DNA of 64,000 nucleotides from Campylobacter lari subsp. concheus (GTDB lineage Bacteria; Campylobacterota; Campylobacteria; Campylobacterales; Campylobacteraceae). Below are positions 30,115 to 41,511 of the stretch, piece by piece; positions within the stretch are counted from its first letter, which is position 1; the number at the start of each line of letters is the position of its first letter. The stretch spans positions 434,001 to 498,000 of the forward strand of contig NZ_CP043426.1 of NCBI RefSeq assembly GCF_008245025.1, given 5' to 3'. The notes under the pieces are model-generated. The model was not told where the DNA came from and did not search any database. It was given only the letters and a program-made list of their open reading frames with translations. The translations under genes and the position numbers were made by a program.

Positions 30115-31617
30115 ATGTTTGATAATATTTTAGAGCAACAAAAAATTCAAAAAGCGCAAGAGTTAAAAGAATTAGGAATCAACCCTTATCCGCACTTTTT
30201 AAAAAAAGAAATGAGTATAAGTGAATATAAGGCTAAATTCACCTATATTAAAAATATAGAAAATCAGCGCGATGAAAATGCTCATGGAGTATTAGCAGGA
30301 AGATTAAAGCTTCTTAGGATAGCTGGCAAATCAGTATTTGCTAATATAGAAGATGAGCAAGATAGTTTACAAATTTATTTTAATCAAAACATTTTAGGGG
30401 AAGAGTACTTTGCCATTTTAAAAAAATATCTTGAAGTAGGGGATATTGTTTTGGTTAAAGGTTTTCCTTTTATAACAAAAACAGGAGAATTCAGTCTTCA
30501 TGTAGAACAAATTCAAATAGCTACAAAAGCCATAGTGCCTTTACCAGAAAAATATCATGGGTTGACAGATATTGAGCAAAGATATAGAAAAAGATATCTT
30601 GATATGATTATGAATAGCGAGGTAAGAAAAGATTTTATTTTGCGTTCTAAAATCGTTTCTTATATTAGATCTTTTTTTGATAACAAAGGATTTTTGGAAG
30701 TTGAAACACCAATGATGCATCCTATTGCAGGGGGAGCAAATGCAAAGCCTTTTGTAACTTATCACAATGCTTTGGGTGTGGAAAGATTTTTAAGAATTGC
30801 CCCAGAATTATATCTAAAACGTTTGATTGTAGGCGGTTTCGAGGCAGTTTATGAGATTAATAGATGTTTTAGAAATGAAGGGATGGATTTAACACACAAT
30901 CCTGAATTTACTACAATCGAGTTTTATTGGGCTTATCATAATTATCATGATTTAATGGATTTAACAGAAGAGCTTTTTGCTATGCTTTTAGATAAGTTAA
31001 ATTTAGATAAAAAACTTGAATTTGATGAAAAAATAATTGATTTTTCTAAGCCATTTGAAAGAATTACTTATAAAGACGCATTAAAAAAATATGGCGGTTT
31101 GAATGATGAGCTTATTGACAATAAAGAATTAATATTGGAAAAGCTAAAAAAAGATGGATTTGAAGCCAATGAAAAATTGGAATTAGGCCATTTGCAAGCT
31201 GAACTTTTTGATAATTATGTTGAAGATAAATTGATCAATCCTACTTTTGTGATAGATTTTCCTATTTCTATAAGTCCTTTATCTAGAAGAAGTGATAAAG
31301 ATATAGATATTGCTGAAAGATTTGAGTTGTTTATCGCAGGTAGAGAAATTGCAAATGGATTTAATGAGCTTAATGATCCGCTAGATCAATATGAGAGATT
31401 TTTAAAACAAATTGAAGCTAAAAATGCAGGCGATGAAGAAGCATGTGAGATGGATGAGGATTTTGTTAATGCGCTAGGCTATGCTATGGCACCAACTGCG
31501 GGGCAAGGTATTGGAATAGATAGATTAGTTATGCTTTTAATTAATAAAAAATCAATTCGTGATGTAGTGCTTTTCCCGGCTATGAGACCACTTAAAAATG
31601 AGATAAAAGGAGAGTAA
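30115..31617 (+). CDS. lysS: Lysyl-tRNA synthetase, class II
   Basis: Charges tRNA-Lys, 500 residues. N-terminal OB-fold anticodon-binding domain (about 50-140), then the class II core with motif 2 ([20 protein letters not shown] split around 255-275) and motif 3 ([11 protein letters not shown] near 468-478). It follows fur by 11 bases and runs directly into glyA. Three copies of its substrate tRNA-Lys lie in the array at 54078-54677. Confidence 0.96.
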   Translation: MFDNILEQQKIQKAQELKELGINPYPHFLKKEMSISEYKAKFTYIKNIENQRDENAHGVLAGRLKLLRIAGKSVFANIEDEQDSLQIYFNQNILGEEYFAILKKYLEVGDIVLVKGFPFITKTGEFSLHVEQIQIATKAIVPLPEKYHGLTDIEQRYRKRYLDMIMNSEVRKDFILRSKIVSYIRSFFDNKGFLEVETPMMHPIAGGANAKPFVTYHNALGVERFLRIAPELYLKRLIVGGFEAVYEINRCFRNEGMDLTHNPEFTTIEFYWAYHNYHDLMDLTEELFAMLLDKLNLDKKLEFDEKIIDFSKPFERITYKDALKKYGGLNDELIDNKELILEKLKKDGFEANEKLELGHLQAELFDNYVEDKLINPTFVIDFPISISPLSRRSDKDIDIAERFELFIAGREIANGFNELNDPLDQYERFLKQIEAKNAGDEEACEMDEDFVNALGYAMAPTAGQGIGIDRLVMLLINKKSIRDVVLFPAMRPLKNEIKGE

Positions 31618-32859
31618 ATGTTGGAAAAATTTGATAAAGAAATTTTTGATTTAACCCAAAAAGAGTTAGCAAGACAATGCGATGGTCTTGAAATGATAGC
31701 AAGTGAAAATTTTACCATACCAGAAGTTATGGAAGTTATGGGAAGTATTTTAACAAACAAATATGCAGAAGGCTATCCTGGTAAAAGATATTATGGTGGA
31801 TGTGAATTTGTAGATGAGATTGAAACGATTGCTATAGAAAGATGTAAAAAACTTTTTAATTGTAATTTTGCCAATGTACAACCTAGCTCAGGTTCACAAG
31901 CAAATCAAGGTGTGTATATGGCATTATTAAATCCTGGTGATAGAATTTTGGGTATGGATTTAAGCCATGGAGGACACTTAACTCATGGTTCTAAAGTAAG
32001 TTCCTCTGGAAAAGTTTATGAAAGCTTTTTTTATGGAGTTGAGCTTGATGGAAGAATTAATTATGATAAAGTTAGAGAGATAGCAAAAGAAGTTAAGCCA
32101 AAACTTATTGTTTGTGGTGCTAGTGCTTATCCTAGAGTGATCGATTTTGCCAAATTTAGAGAAATAGCAGATGAGGTTGGCGCATACTTGTTTGCTGATA
32201 TTGCGCATATTGCAGGTTTGGTTGTAGCAGGTGAACATCCTAGTCCATTCCCTTATGCTCATGTTGTAAGTTCTACTACACATAAAACTTTAAGAGGTCC
32301 AAGAGGTGGGATTATTATGTGTAATGATGAAGAAATTGCCAAAAAAATCAATTCCGCAATTTTCCCAGGTATTCAAGGTGGTCCATTAATGCATGTAATT
32401 GCTGCTAAGGCAGTTGGGTTTAAATATAATTTGAGTGATGAGTGGAAAATTTATGCTAAGCAAATCATTAAAAATACTGCTACTTTGGCACAAGTTTTAA
32501 TAGATAGAAAATATGATTTAGTCAGTGGTGGTACTGATAATCATTTGATTTTATTAAGTTTTTTAAATAAAGAATTTAGTGGTAAAGATGCAGATTTAGC
32601 GCTAGAAAGAGCAGGTATTACAGCTAATAAAAATACTGTTCCAGGTGAAACTAGAAGCCCCTTTGTAACGAGCGGTTTAAGACTTGGAACAGCAGCTTTA
32701 ACAGCTAGAGGTTTTAAAGAAGAGCAAATTACTATTGTTGCAAATTATATAGCTGATATTTTAGATGATATACAAAATACTAAACTACAAGAGGAAATTA
32801 AGATTAAACTAAAGGATTTAGCAAGTAATTTTATTATTTATGAAAGGGCTTTATTTTGA
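31618..32859 (+). CDS. glyA: Serine hydroxymethyltransferase
   Basis: PLP enzyme of 413 residues that converts serine and tetrahydrofolate to glycine and methylene-tetrahydrofolate. The lysine that binds PLP is in [15 protein letters not shown] (about residue 226). The ATG is the codon right after the lysS stop, with AAAGGAG before it. The next gene starts at TTG overlapping the stop (TTGA). Confidence 0.96.
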   Translation: MLEKFDKEIFDLTQKELARQCDGLEMIASENFTIPEVMEVMGSILTNKYAEGYPGKRYYGGCEFVDEIETIAIERCKKLFNCNFANVQPSSGSQANQGVYMALLNPGDRILGMDLSHGGHLTHGSKVSSSGKVYESFFYGVELDGRINYDKVREIAKEVKPKLIVCGASAYPRVIDFAKFREIADEVGAYLFADIAHIAGLVVAGEHPSPFPYAHVVSSTTHKTLRGPRGGIIMCNDEEIAKKINSAIFPGIQGGPLMHVIAAKAVGFKYNLSDEWKIYAKQIIKNTATLAQVLIDRKYDLVSGGTDNHLILLSFLNKEFSGKDADLALERAGITANKNTVPGETRSPFVTSGLRLGTAALTARGFKEEQITIVANYIADILDDIQNTKLQEEIKIKLKDLASNFIIYERALF

Positions 32860-33401
32860 TTACAACAATGGATTTAGCTTTAATTAAAATGGTTACAAGC
32901 CATTATTATATAAAGCGTGATACTATAGTAAATAAATACGAATACAAAGGTAGAATTTTCTTTGATAAATTTGAAAAAGTCAATGCCCCATTAACCGCTA
33001 GTGTTATACAAGAGCATATGGAAAAAAAGATAATCGTGGCGCATTCTTTGATCAATAGTTTTGATAAGGTTGAAAATATTGTATTTGATTATAACGGTTT
33101 TAATGCGGAGCGTTTTTGGCATAGAGCACAGCTTGTTTTAAGAGAAGAAGGCTTTATTAATTTTACTGCTTATAGAACAAGAACTAATAATCATTTGCAT
33201 TTGTATATTCATAAAGGACATACAACCTTTAACGAGGCTTGTTCTTTGGGTTCAAAACTATCTTTGCTTTTTTCTCAAAAGATGCCAGTGGAGTGGAAGG
33301 TTTTTCCTAGTATGGATATACCTAGAGAATTTAATATATTAACCTTGCCTTATGAAGTTTATCAAAAAGAACGCGGTGCTTCTTGGTCTAAACATATGTA
33401 A
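32856..33401 (+). CDS. Conserved hypothetical protein of Campylobacterota (DUF1882-type)
   Basis: A 181-residue soluble protein. It has a basic, aromatic core with the pattern [16 protein letters not shown] and [20 protein letters not shown], seen also in the C. jejuni gene at the same place; I believe the family is DUF1882 but cannot confirm it. The TTG start at 32856 overlaps the glyA stop and has AAAGGG seven bases upstream; an ATG at 32868 has no such site. The function is unknown. Position between glyA and a SPOR protein is conserved with C. jejuni. Confidence 0.75.
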   Translation: MITTMDLALIKMVTSHYYIKRDTIVNKYEYKGRIFFDKFEKVNAPLTASVIQEHMEKKIIVAHSLINSFDKVENIVFDYNGFNAERFWHRAQLVLREEGFINFTAYRTRTNNHLHLYIHKGHTTFNEACSLGSKLSLLFSQKMPVEWKVFPSMDIPREFNILTLPYEVYQKERGASWSKHM

Positions 33402-33417
33402 TTTGAAAGGATGAAAA

Positions 33418-34221
33418 ATGGAAGAAAAAAATAAAAACGAATTTGATGATATAATTTTGCAAAAAAGCAATAAAAGCGAAAAACTTAAAAAAATTTTACT
33501 TAGATCAATTATTTTAATCATTGTATTTTTGGTTGTTATGATAGTAATGAAGCTAATTAATGACCCAGGTGAAGAAAAAGCATTACAAATGCCATCGGAA
33601 CCACAAGAGCAAGCTGCTTATGAAAATAATTTTAATTCTTTGCCTATTACAGATAGTGCTAAAGAAGAGGATGAATTTGAAGCCTTAGCTAGAAAATTAA
33701 AAGAAGAGAGCTCTTTGAATGATACAAATACTACCATAGAAGAAAAGCAAGAAGCTCCAAGCAATAGTGTTTTAGATCAAATTACAGTAGAGCCAAAAGA
33801 AGAGCCAGCTAAGGTGGAAGAAAAACAAGAAGAGACTAAATCTATAGAAAAATCTATAGAAAAACCGACTCAAAAACCTTCTGAAAAACCAAAAAATAAT
33901 ATAGTTGAACAACAAAAAGTTCCAGAGCAAAGCAATACGAATGAATTATTTGAAAGTATTAAAACACCAAATGTTCAAACACAACTTCCTTCAGGTGCTT
34001 ATATTCAAGTTTTTTCTTTAAATAGTTTAGATCCTAAATCAAAAGAGTTAAATATACTTAAAGAAAATGGATATGATTATAAAATTTATAAAACAACAGT
34101 AAATGGCAAAGAGCTAACGAAAGTTTTAGTTGGGCCTTATAAAGAGAGTGAGTTAAAGGCTGAATTAGAAAAAGTACGTTCCAAAATCGCAAAAGGTGCT
34201 TTTACATTTAGAGTAAAATGA
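33418..34221 (+). CDS. SPOR-domain membrane protein
   Basis: A 267-residue protein with a short cytoplasmic N-terminus, one membrane segment (about 24-44), a long charged and Pro/Glu/Gln-rich linker (about 50-190) and a C-terminal SPOR domain (about 194-267, GAYIQVFSLNSLD to VLVGPYKESELKAELEKVRS). SPOR domains bind denuded peptidoglycan glycan strands at the division site. AAAGGATG precedes the start. The stop overlaps the aroE ATG by four bases. Confidence 0.85.
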   Translation: MEEKNKNEFDDIILQKSNKSEKLKKILLRSIILIIVFLVVMIVMKLINDPGEEKALQMPSEPQEQAAYENNFNSLPITDSAKEEDEFEALARKLKEESSLNDTNTTIEEKQEAPSNSVLDQITVEPKEEPAKVEEKQEETKSIEKSIEKPTQKPSEKPKNNIVEQQKVPEQSNTNELFESIKTPNVQTQLPSGAYIQVFSLNSLDPKSKELNILKENGYDYKIYKTTVNGKELTKVLVGPYKESELKAELEKVRSKIAKGAFTFRVK

Positions 34222-35003
34222 AAACTTTTGCAGTTATAGGTGATCCTATTATGCATTCTAAATCTCCAAGAATGCATAATAATGCCTTGCAAGCTCTCAA
34301 AGAAGATGCAGTTTATACAAGATATCATCTAAAAGATAAAGCAAAACTAAAAGAGATTATTCAAAAGTTAGATGGTGCTAATATCACCATACCTTTTAAA
34401 GAAGCAGCTTATGTAATAGCTGATTTTAAAGATGAAAGTGTTATACATATAGGCTCTGCTAATACTTTATTAAATAAAGATAATAAAATTTATGCTTATA
34501 ATACAGATTATTTGGGATTTTTAAAAGCGATTGAAGATTTTTCTTTCATTAAAAATGCTTTGATTCTGGGTGCTGGGGGTACAGCTAAAGCTTTGGCATA
34601 TGCCTTAAAATCTATAAATATTGAAGTTGCAGTAGCAAATCGTTCTAGCGCTAGATTTGAAAATTTAGCTAACTATCCATGTTTTTTATATAATCAACTT
34701 GATTTAAGTAAAAAATTTGATTTGATAATTAATACAACTAGCGCAGGTTTAAATGATGAGAAACTACCTTGTCAAGAAGAGATTTTAAAAGGTATTTTTC
34801 AGCATGCCAAATATGCTTTTGATGTGATTTATGGTAAAAATACACCTTTTTTAAAGTTAGCAAGAGAAAATGGCTTAAAAATAAAAGATGGCACACAAAT
34901 GCTTTTATGGCAAGGTGTTTTTGCTCTTGAGTTATTTTTAGAATGTCAAAAAACAGAAGAAATTTTTAAAGCCATGGAAATGGCTTTAAAACTTCCTCAG
35001 TGA
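34218..35003 (+). CDS. aroE: Shikimate dehydrogenase
   Basis: A 261-residue enzyme that reduces 3-dehydroshikimate with NADPH in aromatic amino-acid synthesis. The start [17 protein letters not shown] (about 4-20) is the shikimate site, with the catalytic Lys in ITIPFKEA near 57-64; the NADP site is [16 protein letters not shown] at about 114-129. It converges on dnaJ, and the two coding regions overlap by seven bases at their 3' ends. Confidence 0.94.
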   Translation: MKTFAVIGDPIMHSKSPRMHNNALQALKEDAVYTRYHLKDKAKLKEIIQKLDGANITIPFKEAAYVIADFKDESVIHIGSANTLLNKDNKIYAYNTDYLGFLKAIEDFSFIKNALILGAGGTAKALAYALKSINIEVAVANRSSARFENLANYPCFLYNQLDLSKKFDLIINTTSAGLNDEKLPCQEEILKGIFQHAKYAFDVIYGKNTPFLKLARENGLKIKDGTQMLLWQGVFALELFLECQKTEEIFKAMEMALKLPQ

Positions 35004-36118
35004 CTAAACCAAGATTTGATTTTATCAAACAAGCTTTCTTGCTCTATAAAGGCTTCTTCATCTGCTAAGCCAAAACTTTTCTCAAGTTGCAATAGTAGAT
35101 TTTTTTGTTCATCAGTAAGCGTTTTTGGAAACTTTATTTCAATTTGTACAATATGTGAGCCTAATTTTCCATTGTGAATGTTTTTAACACCTTCATTGGC
35201 TAATTCGAATTTTTGTTTATCTTTTGCACCTACTGGAAGCTTAAGATTAGCCTCGCCTCTTATAGTAGAAACTTTAATAGTCTTACCAAGAGCAGCTTGG
35301 GTAAAAAATACGGGTACTATGGTATAGATATCATCATCATGTCTGATAAATTTATCATCATCTTCTACGATGATTTTGATATATAAATCACCTCTTTGAG
35401 AAGAATTTGGAAGCTCATTTGCTTTATTTTGTACTCTAAGACTCATACCACTGTCTATACCTTCTGGTATATCAAGTTCTATGTGATCTTTAATTTCTTC
35501 ATAGCCATTACCATGACATATTTTACATTTATCTTTTATAATCTGACCACTACCTTTACAATAATCACAGCTTTGCACAAAAGTCATAAAGCCTTGTCTA
35601 ACACCAACTTGCCCTTTTCCTCCGCAATGAGGACAAGTATCTAATTTTCCATTTTCTGAGCCACTTCCTTTGCATGATTTACAAAAACTTTTATAGGTAA
35701 AATCGATCGTTTTTTTGCAACCAAAAATAGCTTCTTTAAAGCTAATTTTTGCTGTTATTTTTAAATCTTGAGGATATTTATCTCCTTTTTCTTTTTTACG
35801 CGTTGAGCTGCCAAAACCAAATCCATCTCCAAAAAAGCTCGAGAATATATCCCCTAAATCAACATCTCCAAAACCACCAAAACCACCGGCTTGACCTTTA
35901 AGTCCTTCTTTTCCGTATCTATCATATATACTTCTTTTTTCATCATTGCTAAGCACCTCATAAGCTTCGTTTACAAGCTTAAATTTTTCTTCTGCTTCTT
36001 TATCTCCTTGATTTCTATCGGGATGATATTTTAAAGCCATCTTTCTATATGCTTTTTTTATGGTTTCTTTATCTGAAGTTTGGGAAATTTCTAGTATTTC
36101 ATAATAATTAAGTTTCAC
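34997..36118 (-). CDS. dnaJ: Chaperone protein DnaJ
   Basis: Hsp40 co-chaperone of DnaK, 373 residues. The J domain has HPD at 32-34, followed by a Gly/Phe-rich region (about 70-105) and four CxxCxGxG zinc motifs ([32 protein letters not shown]; about 146-206), then the C-terminal substrate-binding domains. It is divergent from racRS; in C. jejuni the RacR system is reported to influence temperature-dependent growth, and dnaJ has the same neighbours. Confidence 0.96.
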   Translation of the reverse strand: MKLNYYEILEISQTSDKETIKKAYRKMALKYHPDRNQGDKEAEEKFKLVNEAYEVLSNDEKRSIYDRYGKEGLKGQAGGFGGFGDVDLGDIFSSFFGDGFGFGSSTRKKEKGDKYPQDLKITAKISFKEAIFGCKKTIDFTYKSFCKSCKGSGSENGKLDTCPHCGGKGQVGVRQGFMTFVQSCDYCKGSGQIIKDKCKICHGNGYEEIKDHIELDIPEGIDSGMSLRVQNKANELPNSSQRGDLYIKIIVEDDDKFIRHDDDIYTIVPVFFTQAALGKTIKVSTIRGEANLKLPVGAKDKQKFELANEGVKNIHNGKLGSHIVQIEIKFPKTLTDEQKNLLLQLEKSFGLADEEAFIEQESLFDKIKSWFSH

Positions 36119-36188
36119 TTCTTTCCTCTCTTGAAAAATTAATATTGTAATTTTAGCAAAAAAATAAATGAATAGTTAAATTATGTGT

Positions 36189-36194
36189 TATAAT
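36189..36194 (+). promoter_or_regulatory. -10 box of racRS-recR
   Basis: TATAAT in TGTTATAATGTTAAG, 38 bases upstream of racR. It lies in the divergent region between dnaJ and racR. Confidence 0.5.
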
Positions 36195-36231
36195 GTTAAG
36201 TTTGTAACATATTTTCACTAAAGGGGTAGAG

Positions 36232-36903
36232 ATGATTAATGTTTTAATGATCGAAGATGATCCAGATTTTGCAGAGTTTTTGGCAGAATATTTGGCCCAG
36301 TTTAATATAAAAGTTACTAATTATGAAGATCCGTATTTGGGGATGAGTGCTGGTATAAAAAACTATGATTGTTTAATTCTTGATTTAACTTTACCTGGGC
36401 TTGATGGTCTTGAAGTTTGTCGTGAAATAAGAGAAAAATATAGTATTCCTATTATTATTTCTTCAGCTAGAAGTGATTTGAGTGATAAAATTGTAGGACT
36501 TCAAATAGGTGCAGATGATTACCTGCCAAAACCATATGATCCAAAAGAAATGCATGCAAGAATTATGAGTTTGATTCGTCGTTCTAAACGAACCAATGAA
36601 ACTCCTGAGAAAATAATCAATTCAGCATTTAAAATTGATGAAAAAAGACATGAGATAAGTTACAATGATGAGGTTTTGGTTTTAACTCCTGCTGAGTATG
36701 AAATTTTAAGCTATATGATAAGACAACATGGTTTTTCGGTTAGCAGAGAACAACTTGTGTATCATTGCAAAAGCTTAAAAGATAAAGATTCTAAAAGCTT
36801 AGATGTTATTATTGGTAGACTTAGAACTAAAATTGGTGATAGTTCAAAAGCACCAAAACATATTTTTTCAGTTAGAGGAATAGGATATAAATTGATAGGA
36901 TGA
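36232..36903 (+). CDS. racR: Two-component response regulator RacR
   Basis: OmpR-type regulator of 223 residues. The receiver domain (about 1-115) has the acidic pocket at 8-10, the phosphoacceptor Asp51 in LILDLTLPG and the conserved Lys in YLPKPYDPKE. The C-terminal winged helix (about 130-223) ends in [10 protein letters not shown]. It acts with RacS; in C. jejuni the pair (reduced ability to colonise) affects growth temperature response and respiration with alternative acceptors. It overlaps racS by four bases. Confidence 0.93.
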   Translation: MINVLMIEDDPDFAEFLAEYLAQFNIKVTNYEDPYLGMSAGIKNYDCLILDLTLPGLDGLEVCREIREKYSIPIIISSARSDLSDKIVGLQIGADDYLPKPYDPKEMHARIMSLIRRSKRTNETPEKIINSAFKIDEKRHEISYNDEVLVLTPAEYEILSYMIRQHGFSVSREQLVYHCKSLKDKDSKSLDVIIGRLRTKIGDSSKAPKHIFSVRGIGYKLIG

Positions 36904-38132
36904 AAGTAACTATTAATCTTAAAATTACCGTTCTTTTTGCAACAGCTTTTTTGTTTGTTTGTGCTTTGTTTGTGCTTTTAGGAAAGGTTCAGATTGATTC
37001 TTATTTAACTAACGAGCAAGGAAGACAAAAAGATATTGTGGAAAAAATAATATACAATTTAGAAAGAAAAGAAGGTTTTTCAATACATGAGTATCTTCTT
37101 TCTAAATCTTTTAAGTTAGTTGAAAATGATCGCAGTGTAAAACATATCATTGCAAAAGGCGAAAAGGTATTTAGGATTAATTCTTTATACGGAAGTTTTT
37201 CTTCTATTATTTATCATAATCAAATTTTTTTCTATGTAGAAAGGTTGAATACAAAACATCTTTATGAATTAAATGCTTCTACGCGTTTAGAATATTTATT
37301 TTTATTAAGTTTCTTTTTTAGTTTGATTTTGATTGTATTTTTATATTTTTCAGTATTAAGATCTTTAATGCCTTTAAAAATTCTAAAAAAGAAAATCAAA
37401 AATATTAGCGCAGGTAAAATTGAGCCTTTATCTGAATACTCTCAGATTAATGATGAAATTTCAGAAATATCTTTTGAATTTGACCATGCTATTAATAAAA
37501 TTCAAGAGCTTGTAAAATCAAGGCAGTTTTTTTTAAGAATGATTATGCATGAGCTTAAAACGCCTATTGGTAAAGGTAGAATAGTATGTGAAATGCTAGA
37601 TAATCAAAAGCAAAAAGATCGCCTAGTGGCGATTTTTGAAAGACTTGAATTGTTGATTGATGAATTTGGGAAAATTGAAAAAGTCTTATCAAGAAATTGT
37701 CAACTTAATTTGCAAACCTATCATTTGAGTTTGATTTTGGAGCAAGCTGAAGATTATTTAATGAGGGATGATTTTTATCAAAAAGTAAAAATCTCCTATA
37801 AAGAAGATACTATGATAATTGCTGATCTAGAACTCTTTTCCTTAATGCTTAAAAATTTAATTGATAATGCTATTAAGTATTCAGATGATAAAGCGTGTGA
37901 GATTATATGCTCTGGAGATTATATAATTGTTAGAAATAAAGGGATGCAGCTTAAAAAAACTTTTGATTATTATTTAAAACCTTTTGTAAGAGAACAAAAT
38001 ACCCAAGTAGAGGGAATGGGGCTAGGACTTTATATTATTAATAATATTTGCAATCTTCACGGTTATAATTTAACTTACAGCTATGAAGATGGCTATCATA
38101 CTTTTAAAATTGTTTTTTCGAGGTTAAAATAA
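36900..38132 (+). CDS. racS: Sensor histidine kinase RacS
   Basis: A 410-residue membrane kinase with segments at about 9-28 and 131-152 flanking a periplasmic sensor domain of about 100 residues. A HAMP-like region follows, then the H-box MHELKTPIG with His217, the N-box [10 protein letters not shown] near 320 and G-box [11 protein letters not shown] near 380. The substrate-sensing loop shows no known motif. It overlaps racR by four bases and is followed by recR one base after the stop. Confidence 0.92.
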   Translation: MKVTINLKITVLFATAFLFVCALFVLLGKVQIDSYLTNEQGRQKDIVEKIIYNLERKEGFSIHEYLLSKSFKLVENDRSVKHIIAKGEKVFRINSLYGSFSSIIYHNQIFFYVERLNTKHLYELNASTRLEYLFLLSFFFSLILIVFLYFSVLRSLMPLKILKKKIKNISAGKIEPLSEYSQINDEISEISFEFDHAINKIQELVKSRQFFLRMIMHELKTPIGKGRIVCEMLDNQKQKDRLVAIFERLELLIDEFGKIEKVLSRNCQLNLQTYHLSLILEQAEDYLMRDDFYQKVKISYKEDTMIIADLELFSLMLKNLIDNAIKYSDDKACEIICSGDYIIVRNKGMQLKKTFDYYLKPFVREQNTQVEGMGLGLYIINNICNLHGYNLTYSYEDGYHTFKIVFSRLK

Positions 38133-38133
38133 T

Positions 38134-38706
38134 TTGAAAGGCTTGGAAAAATTTAATGAGCTAGTATCTACCTTTTCTGCTTTGCCTACTATAGGGAAAA
38201 AATCCGCTTTAAGACTTGCATATCATGTTTGCATAAAAGATCCTTTACTAGGTTCTAAGCTTGCTTATCATATTGAAGAATCAATTAGAATGATAAAAAA
38301 GTGCGCACAATGTGGTGCTTTAAGTGAAAATGAATTATGTGAAGTTTGTTCTAATATAGAAAGAAATCATAGTATTATTTGCATAGTTCAAGATTCTAAA
38401 GATGTCTTGGTTTTAGAAGATAGTGGAAGTTATGATGGGCTTTATTTTGTACTTGATAATACAAGTGAAGAAAACATTATAAAATTAAGAAGTATGATTG
38501 AGTATAATAAAACCACAGAAATATTTTTTGCTTTCACACAAGGTTTAAATTCTGATGCTATTGTCTTTTTTATAGAAGAAAAATTAAAAGATTTAAATTT
38601 GAGTTTTTCTCAAATAGCTCAAGGTATTCCAAGTGGTGTTAGCTTGGAAAATGTTGATTTTATATCTTTGCATAAAGCTATAAATCACAGAACTAAGCTT
38701 GATTGA
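38134..38706 (+). CDS. recR: Recombination protein RecR
   Basis: A 190-residue protein that works with RecO in loading RecA at gaps. It has the N-terminal HhH region ([21 protein letters not shown], in parts), a zinc finger ([16 protein letters not shown], about 57-72) and a Toprim domain with [15 protein letters not shown]. It starts with TTG, two bases past the racS stop, with GAGG inside racS as ribosome-binding site. Its 3' end overlaps the convergent gene by 14 bases. Confidence 0.93.
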   Translation: MKGLEKFNELVSTFSALPTIGKKSALRLAYHVCIKDPLLGSKLAYHIEESIRMIKKCAQCGALSENELCEVCSNIERNHSIICIVQDSKDVLVLEDSGSYDGLYFVLDNTSEENIIKLRSMIEYNKTTEIFFAFTQGLNSDAIVFFIEEKLKDLNLSFSQIAQGIPSGVSLENVDFISLHKAINHRTKLD

Positions 38707-39721
38707 TATATTGTTTTAACAATGCTAACCATTCGCTTTTATTAATATCATTTAAGATTAAATTTGCAAAATTACAATCTTTAACTCTGTTTTTGGAAAA
38801 AAGCAAAATTACAATTTGCGGATTTTTTATCTTATACTCTTGTAAAATTTGACTAATATGTGTTAGATCAAATTTTATAACTTCATAGTCTACTAAAATT
38901 AATTTAAATCTAAATTGTAATGCCTTTTTAAAGTCACTTAAATTATCTATAGTTTGATTATGGGAACAAAATTGATTAGTTATGTTTAAAATAAGATCAT
39001 TTTCAAAGTAAGAAGATTTAAAAATTAAAACATTATAATAATCTCTTACAGTGTAATACTCTTGCGTAAAATGAATATTTAAAAAATCAACAATCTCCTC
39101 AATATGAATTTCTTCAAAAGTGAAATTTAAAACATCATCTATTTTTTCCTTTGAAACGATAAAAGAATAATTTTTATCATCTTTTTGGTTGTGTTTGAAT
39201 AAAATTTCACTACTAATACCCATTTTAAGCAAAATAGACTGCAATAGAAAATTTTCATTTTTGTTGTTATTGATAATACCTGCATGTATGTTTTTAAAGC
39301 GTCTGTACTCTAAGTTGGGTTTATAATCATTGATAAAAGGTTTTAATATATAAGCAGAATTATCTAGATATAGATACCTCAAGCCGTGGACAAGATATTG
39401 ATAATTTTGTTCTAAATGTAGATTTTCCCTTTTTTGCTCATGCAATTTTTTATTCATTAAATCCAACGATAATTTTAAATTTTCTTTTAATTCTTCTAAA
39501 GAGTTTGATTTTGGTAAGGAAAAATATTTTTCTATCTCTTGAATCAAGGTTTTATCTTTTTTGTTTTTATGATTTTTTGAGATTATATAAATACAGGCAA
39601 TAATAAAAATCAAAATGCTTATAAAAGCATAAATGAAGAATAATTTTTGATCCATAGGATATAAAAAATAATAATTTAAAAAACATAAAATTAAAGTCAA
39701 AACACTAATAAATAATATCAT
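38693..39721 (-). CDS. Membrane protein with degenerate receiver-like domain
   Basis: A 342-residue protein with two N-terminal membrane segments (about 1-20 and 27-48), a coiled coil (about 70-110) and a C-terminal region that reads like a pseudo-receiver: [10 protein letters not shown], then a helix, then [13 protein letters not shown] with an Asp where the phosphate acceptor would be, and IVILLFSKN. The usual acidic pair at the first strand is missing. It overlaps uvrC by four bases (ATGA). C. jejuni has a similar gene next to uvrC. Function unknown; the fold call is by pattern. Confidence 0.6.
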   Translation of the reverse strand: MILFISVLTLILCFLNYYFLYPMDQKLFFIYAFISILIFIIACIYIISKNHKNKKDKTLIQEIEKYFSLPKSNSLEELKENLKLSLDLMNKKLHEQKRENLHLEQNYQYLVHGLRYLYLDNSAYILKPFINDYKPNLEYRRFKNIHAGIINNNKNENFLLQSILLKMGISSEILFKHNQKDDKNYSFIVSKEKIDDVLNFTFEEIHIEEIVDFLNIHFTQEYYTVRDYYNVLIFKSSYFENDLILNITNQFCSHNQTIDNLSDFKKALQFRFKLILVDYEVIKFDLTHISQILQEYKIKNPQIVILLFSKNRVKDCNFANLILNDINKSEWLALLKQYINQA

Positions 39722-41511
39722 AAATTTTCCTTGATTAATTTAGCTATTTTTGCATTGGAAAGTGATTTTAATTCATCAAAGCTAGCTTTGCTAATCTCAT
39801 TAAAACTACCATAATAATCTAAAAATTTTTTAATATACCCTTGGGAAATTCCAAGTTGTATTAATCTAGAACTTTGCAAATCTTGTTTTCTTTTTGTTTT
39901 TTGATGAAAACTAATTGCAAAGCGATGTGCCTCATCGCGTAATTTTTGCAAAAATTGTAATTTTTTATCATCAGTAGAAAGTTGAATTTTGCCTTCTTGG
40001 GTATAAATTTTATCTTTCGCGCTTCCTTTTGCCCTGTAAGCTTTTGCATCTATTTTTTCTTTAGAAATTGCTAAAACATCTACATTTGCCCCAGAGCTTT
40101 TGATGATATCATTGGCTAGCTTTAATAAAGCATCTCCTCCATCAATTAACCATAAATCAGGCGGGGTATTTTTGTCAAATGACAAAGCCCTTTTGCTAAG
40201 GATTTGAAGCATTTGATCGTAATCATTTTTATAGGATAAATGGTAGTGTCTATAAGAACTTTTGTCAAATTTTCCATCTTTATAGGCTACCAAAGCACCG
40301 ACATTTGCTTCACCTTGCATATGAGAATTGTCAAAAATTTCTATATAATTAGGATAATTTTGTAGGTTAAAAAATTCTTTTAATTCTTTTAAAAACAAAT
40401 AATCATCACTTTTTAAGTGCTTTTGTATGTGTATTTTTGCATTTTCTAATGCAAGTTCACATAAGGCTTTTTTTTCACCAAGTTTTGGAGTCTTAAGATG
40501 AAATTTTTTAGAAAACCTTTCACTAAGTAAATTTTGCAAAAGGTTCATGTCTTCAAATTCTTCATGCGTATAAATTCGGGTTGAATTTATTGGGCTATCT
40601 TGGGTATAATTTTCTAATATGTATTGCTTATATACTGCATTTAGGTCAAATTCATCTTGATGATTTAGAGTTAGCACTTTATGGTTTGAGCTAATTATTC
40701 TGCCATTATTTATAACAAAACGCACCATAGAGAGTATATTTACTTCATGATATATGGCAAAAACATCAAAATCTTCTAATTTTGCAAGGTCTATTTGTAT
40801 TTTTACGCTTAAATCTTCTATTGTTTTGATTTGATCTCTTATAATAGCTGCTTCTTCGTAGTTTTCATTTTTTGCATATTCAAGCATTTTATTTTCTAAA
40901 TTTTTTGTTAAAGATAAGGGATTTAAAAGGGCTTGAGTGGCCTTTTGGATAATTTTTTCATAATCTTGTTTGGAAATTTTTTGCTCACATGGTCCTTTGC
41001 AACGCTTGATTTGATAAAAAAGGCAAAGTTCTTTACAAGATTTTTTTTGTCTTAGCTCAAATGATAAATACAAAGCATTTAAAAGCTCTTTTGCTCCTTT
41101 AAAAAAGGGACCAAAATATTTTATTTTATTTTTTTTGATAATTTTTCTTGTAATCTCAAATCTTGGAAAATCTTCATTTAAATCTATATAAATATAAGGG
41201 TAGGTTTTATCATCTCTTAATAATATATTATATTTTGGATGAAGTTGTTTTATAAAAGAATTTTCTAGTATTAAAGCATCAGCCTCACTTTTTGTAGTGA
41301 TAAATTCTAAATGATGTGTTTGGCTAATCATTTTTTGAATTCTTAAGCTATTTTTAGGATTAGGACTAAGTTTTGGAGTGAAGTTAAAATAACTTCTAAC
41401 GCGGTTTTTTAAATTCTTGGCTTTACCTACATATAAAAGTTTACCTTGAATATCAAAGTATTGATACACACCAGGTAAATCTGGTAAGGTTTTGAGTTCA
41501 TTTTCAAGCAT
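39718..41511 (-). CDS. uvrC: Excinuclease ABC subunit C
   Basis: Nucleotide-excision repair nuclease that cuts on both sides of a lesion, 597 residues. GIY-YIG domain at 14-95 (GVYQYF then LLYVGKAKNL), a Cys cluster near 160-175 (CKELCLFYQIKRCKGPC), UVR motif near 200-230, the RNase H-like C-terminal nuclease (EIFDNSHMQGEANVGALVAY) and a final HhH region. Normal length. It overlaps the upstream gene by eight bases. Confidence 0.95.
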   Translation of the reverse strand: MLENELKTLPDLPGVYQYFDIQGKLLYVGKAKNLKNRVRSYFNFTPKLSPNPKNSLRIQKMISQTHHLEFITTKSEADALILENSFIKQLHPKYNILLRDDKTYPYIYIDLNEDFPRFEITRKIIKKNKIKYFGPFFKGAKELLNALYLSFELRQKKSCKELCLFYQIKRCKGPCEQKISKQDYEKIIQKATQALLNPLSLTKNLENKMLEYAKNENYEEAAIIRDQIKTIEDLSVKIQIDLAKLEDFDVFAIYHEVNILSMVRFVINNGRIISSNHKVLTLNHQDEFDLNAVYKQYILENYTQDSPINSTRIYTHEEFEDMNLLQNLLSERFSKKFHLKTPKLGEKKALCELALENAKIHIQKHLKSDDYLFLKELKEFFNLQNYPNYIEIFDNSHMQGEANVGALVAYKDGKFDKSSYRHYHLSYKNDYDQMLQILSKRALSFDKNTPPDLWLIDGGDALLKLANDIIKSSGANVDVLAISKEKIDAKAYRAKGSAKDKIYTQEGKIQLSTDDKKLQFLQKLRDEAHRFAISFHQKTKRKQDLQSSRLIQLGISQGYIKKFLDYYGSFNEISKASFDELKSLSNAKIAKLIKENL

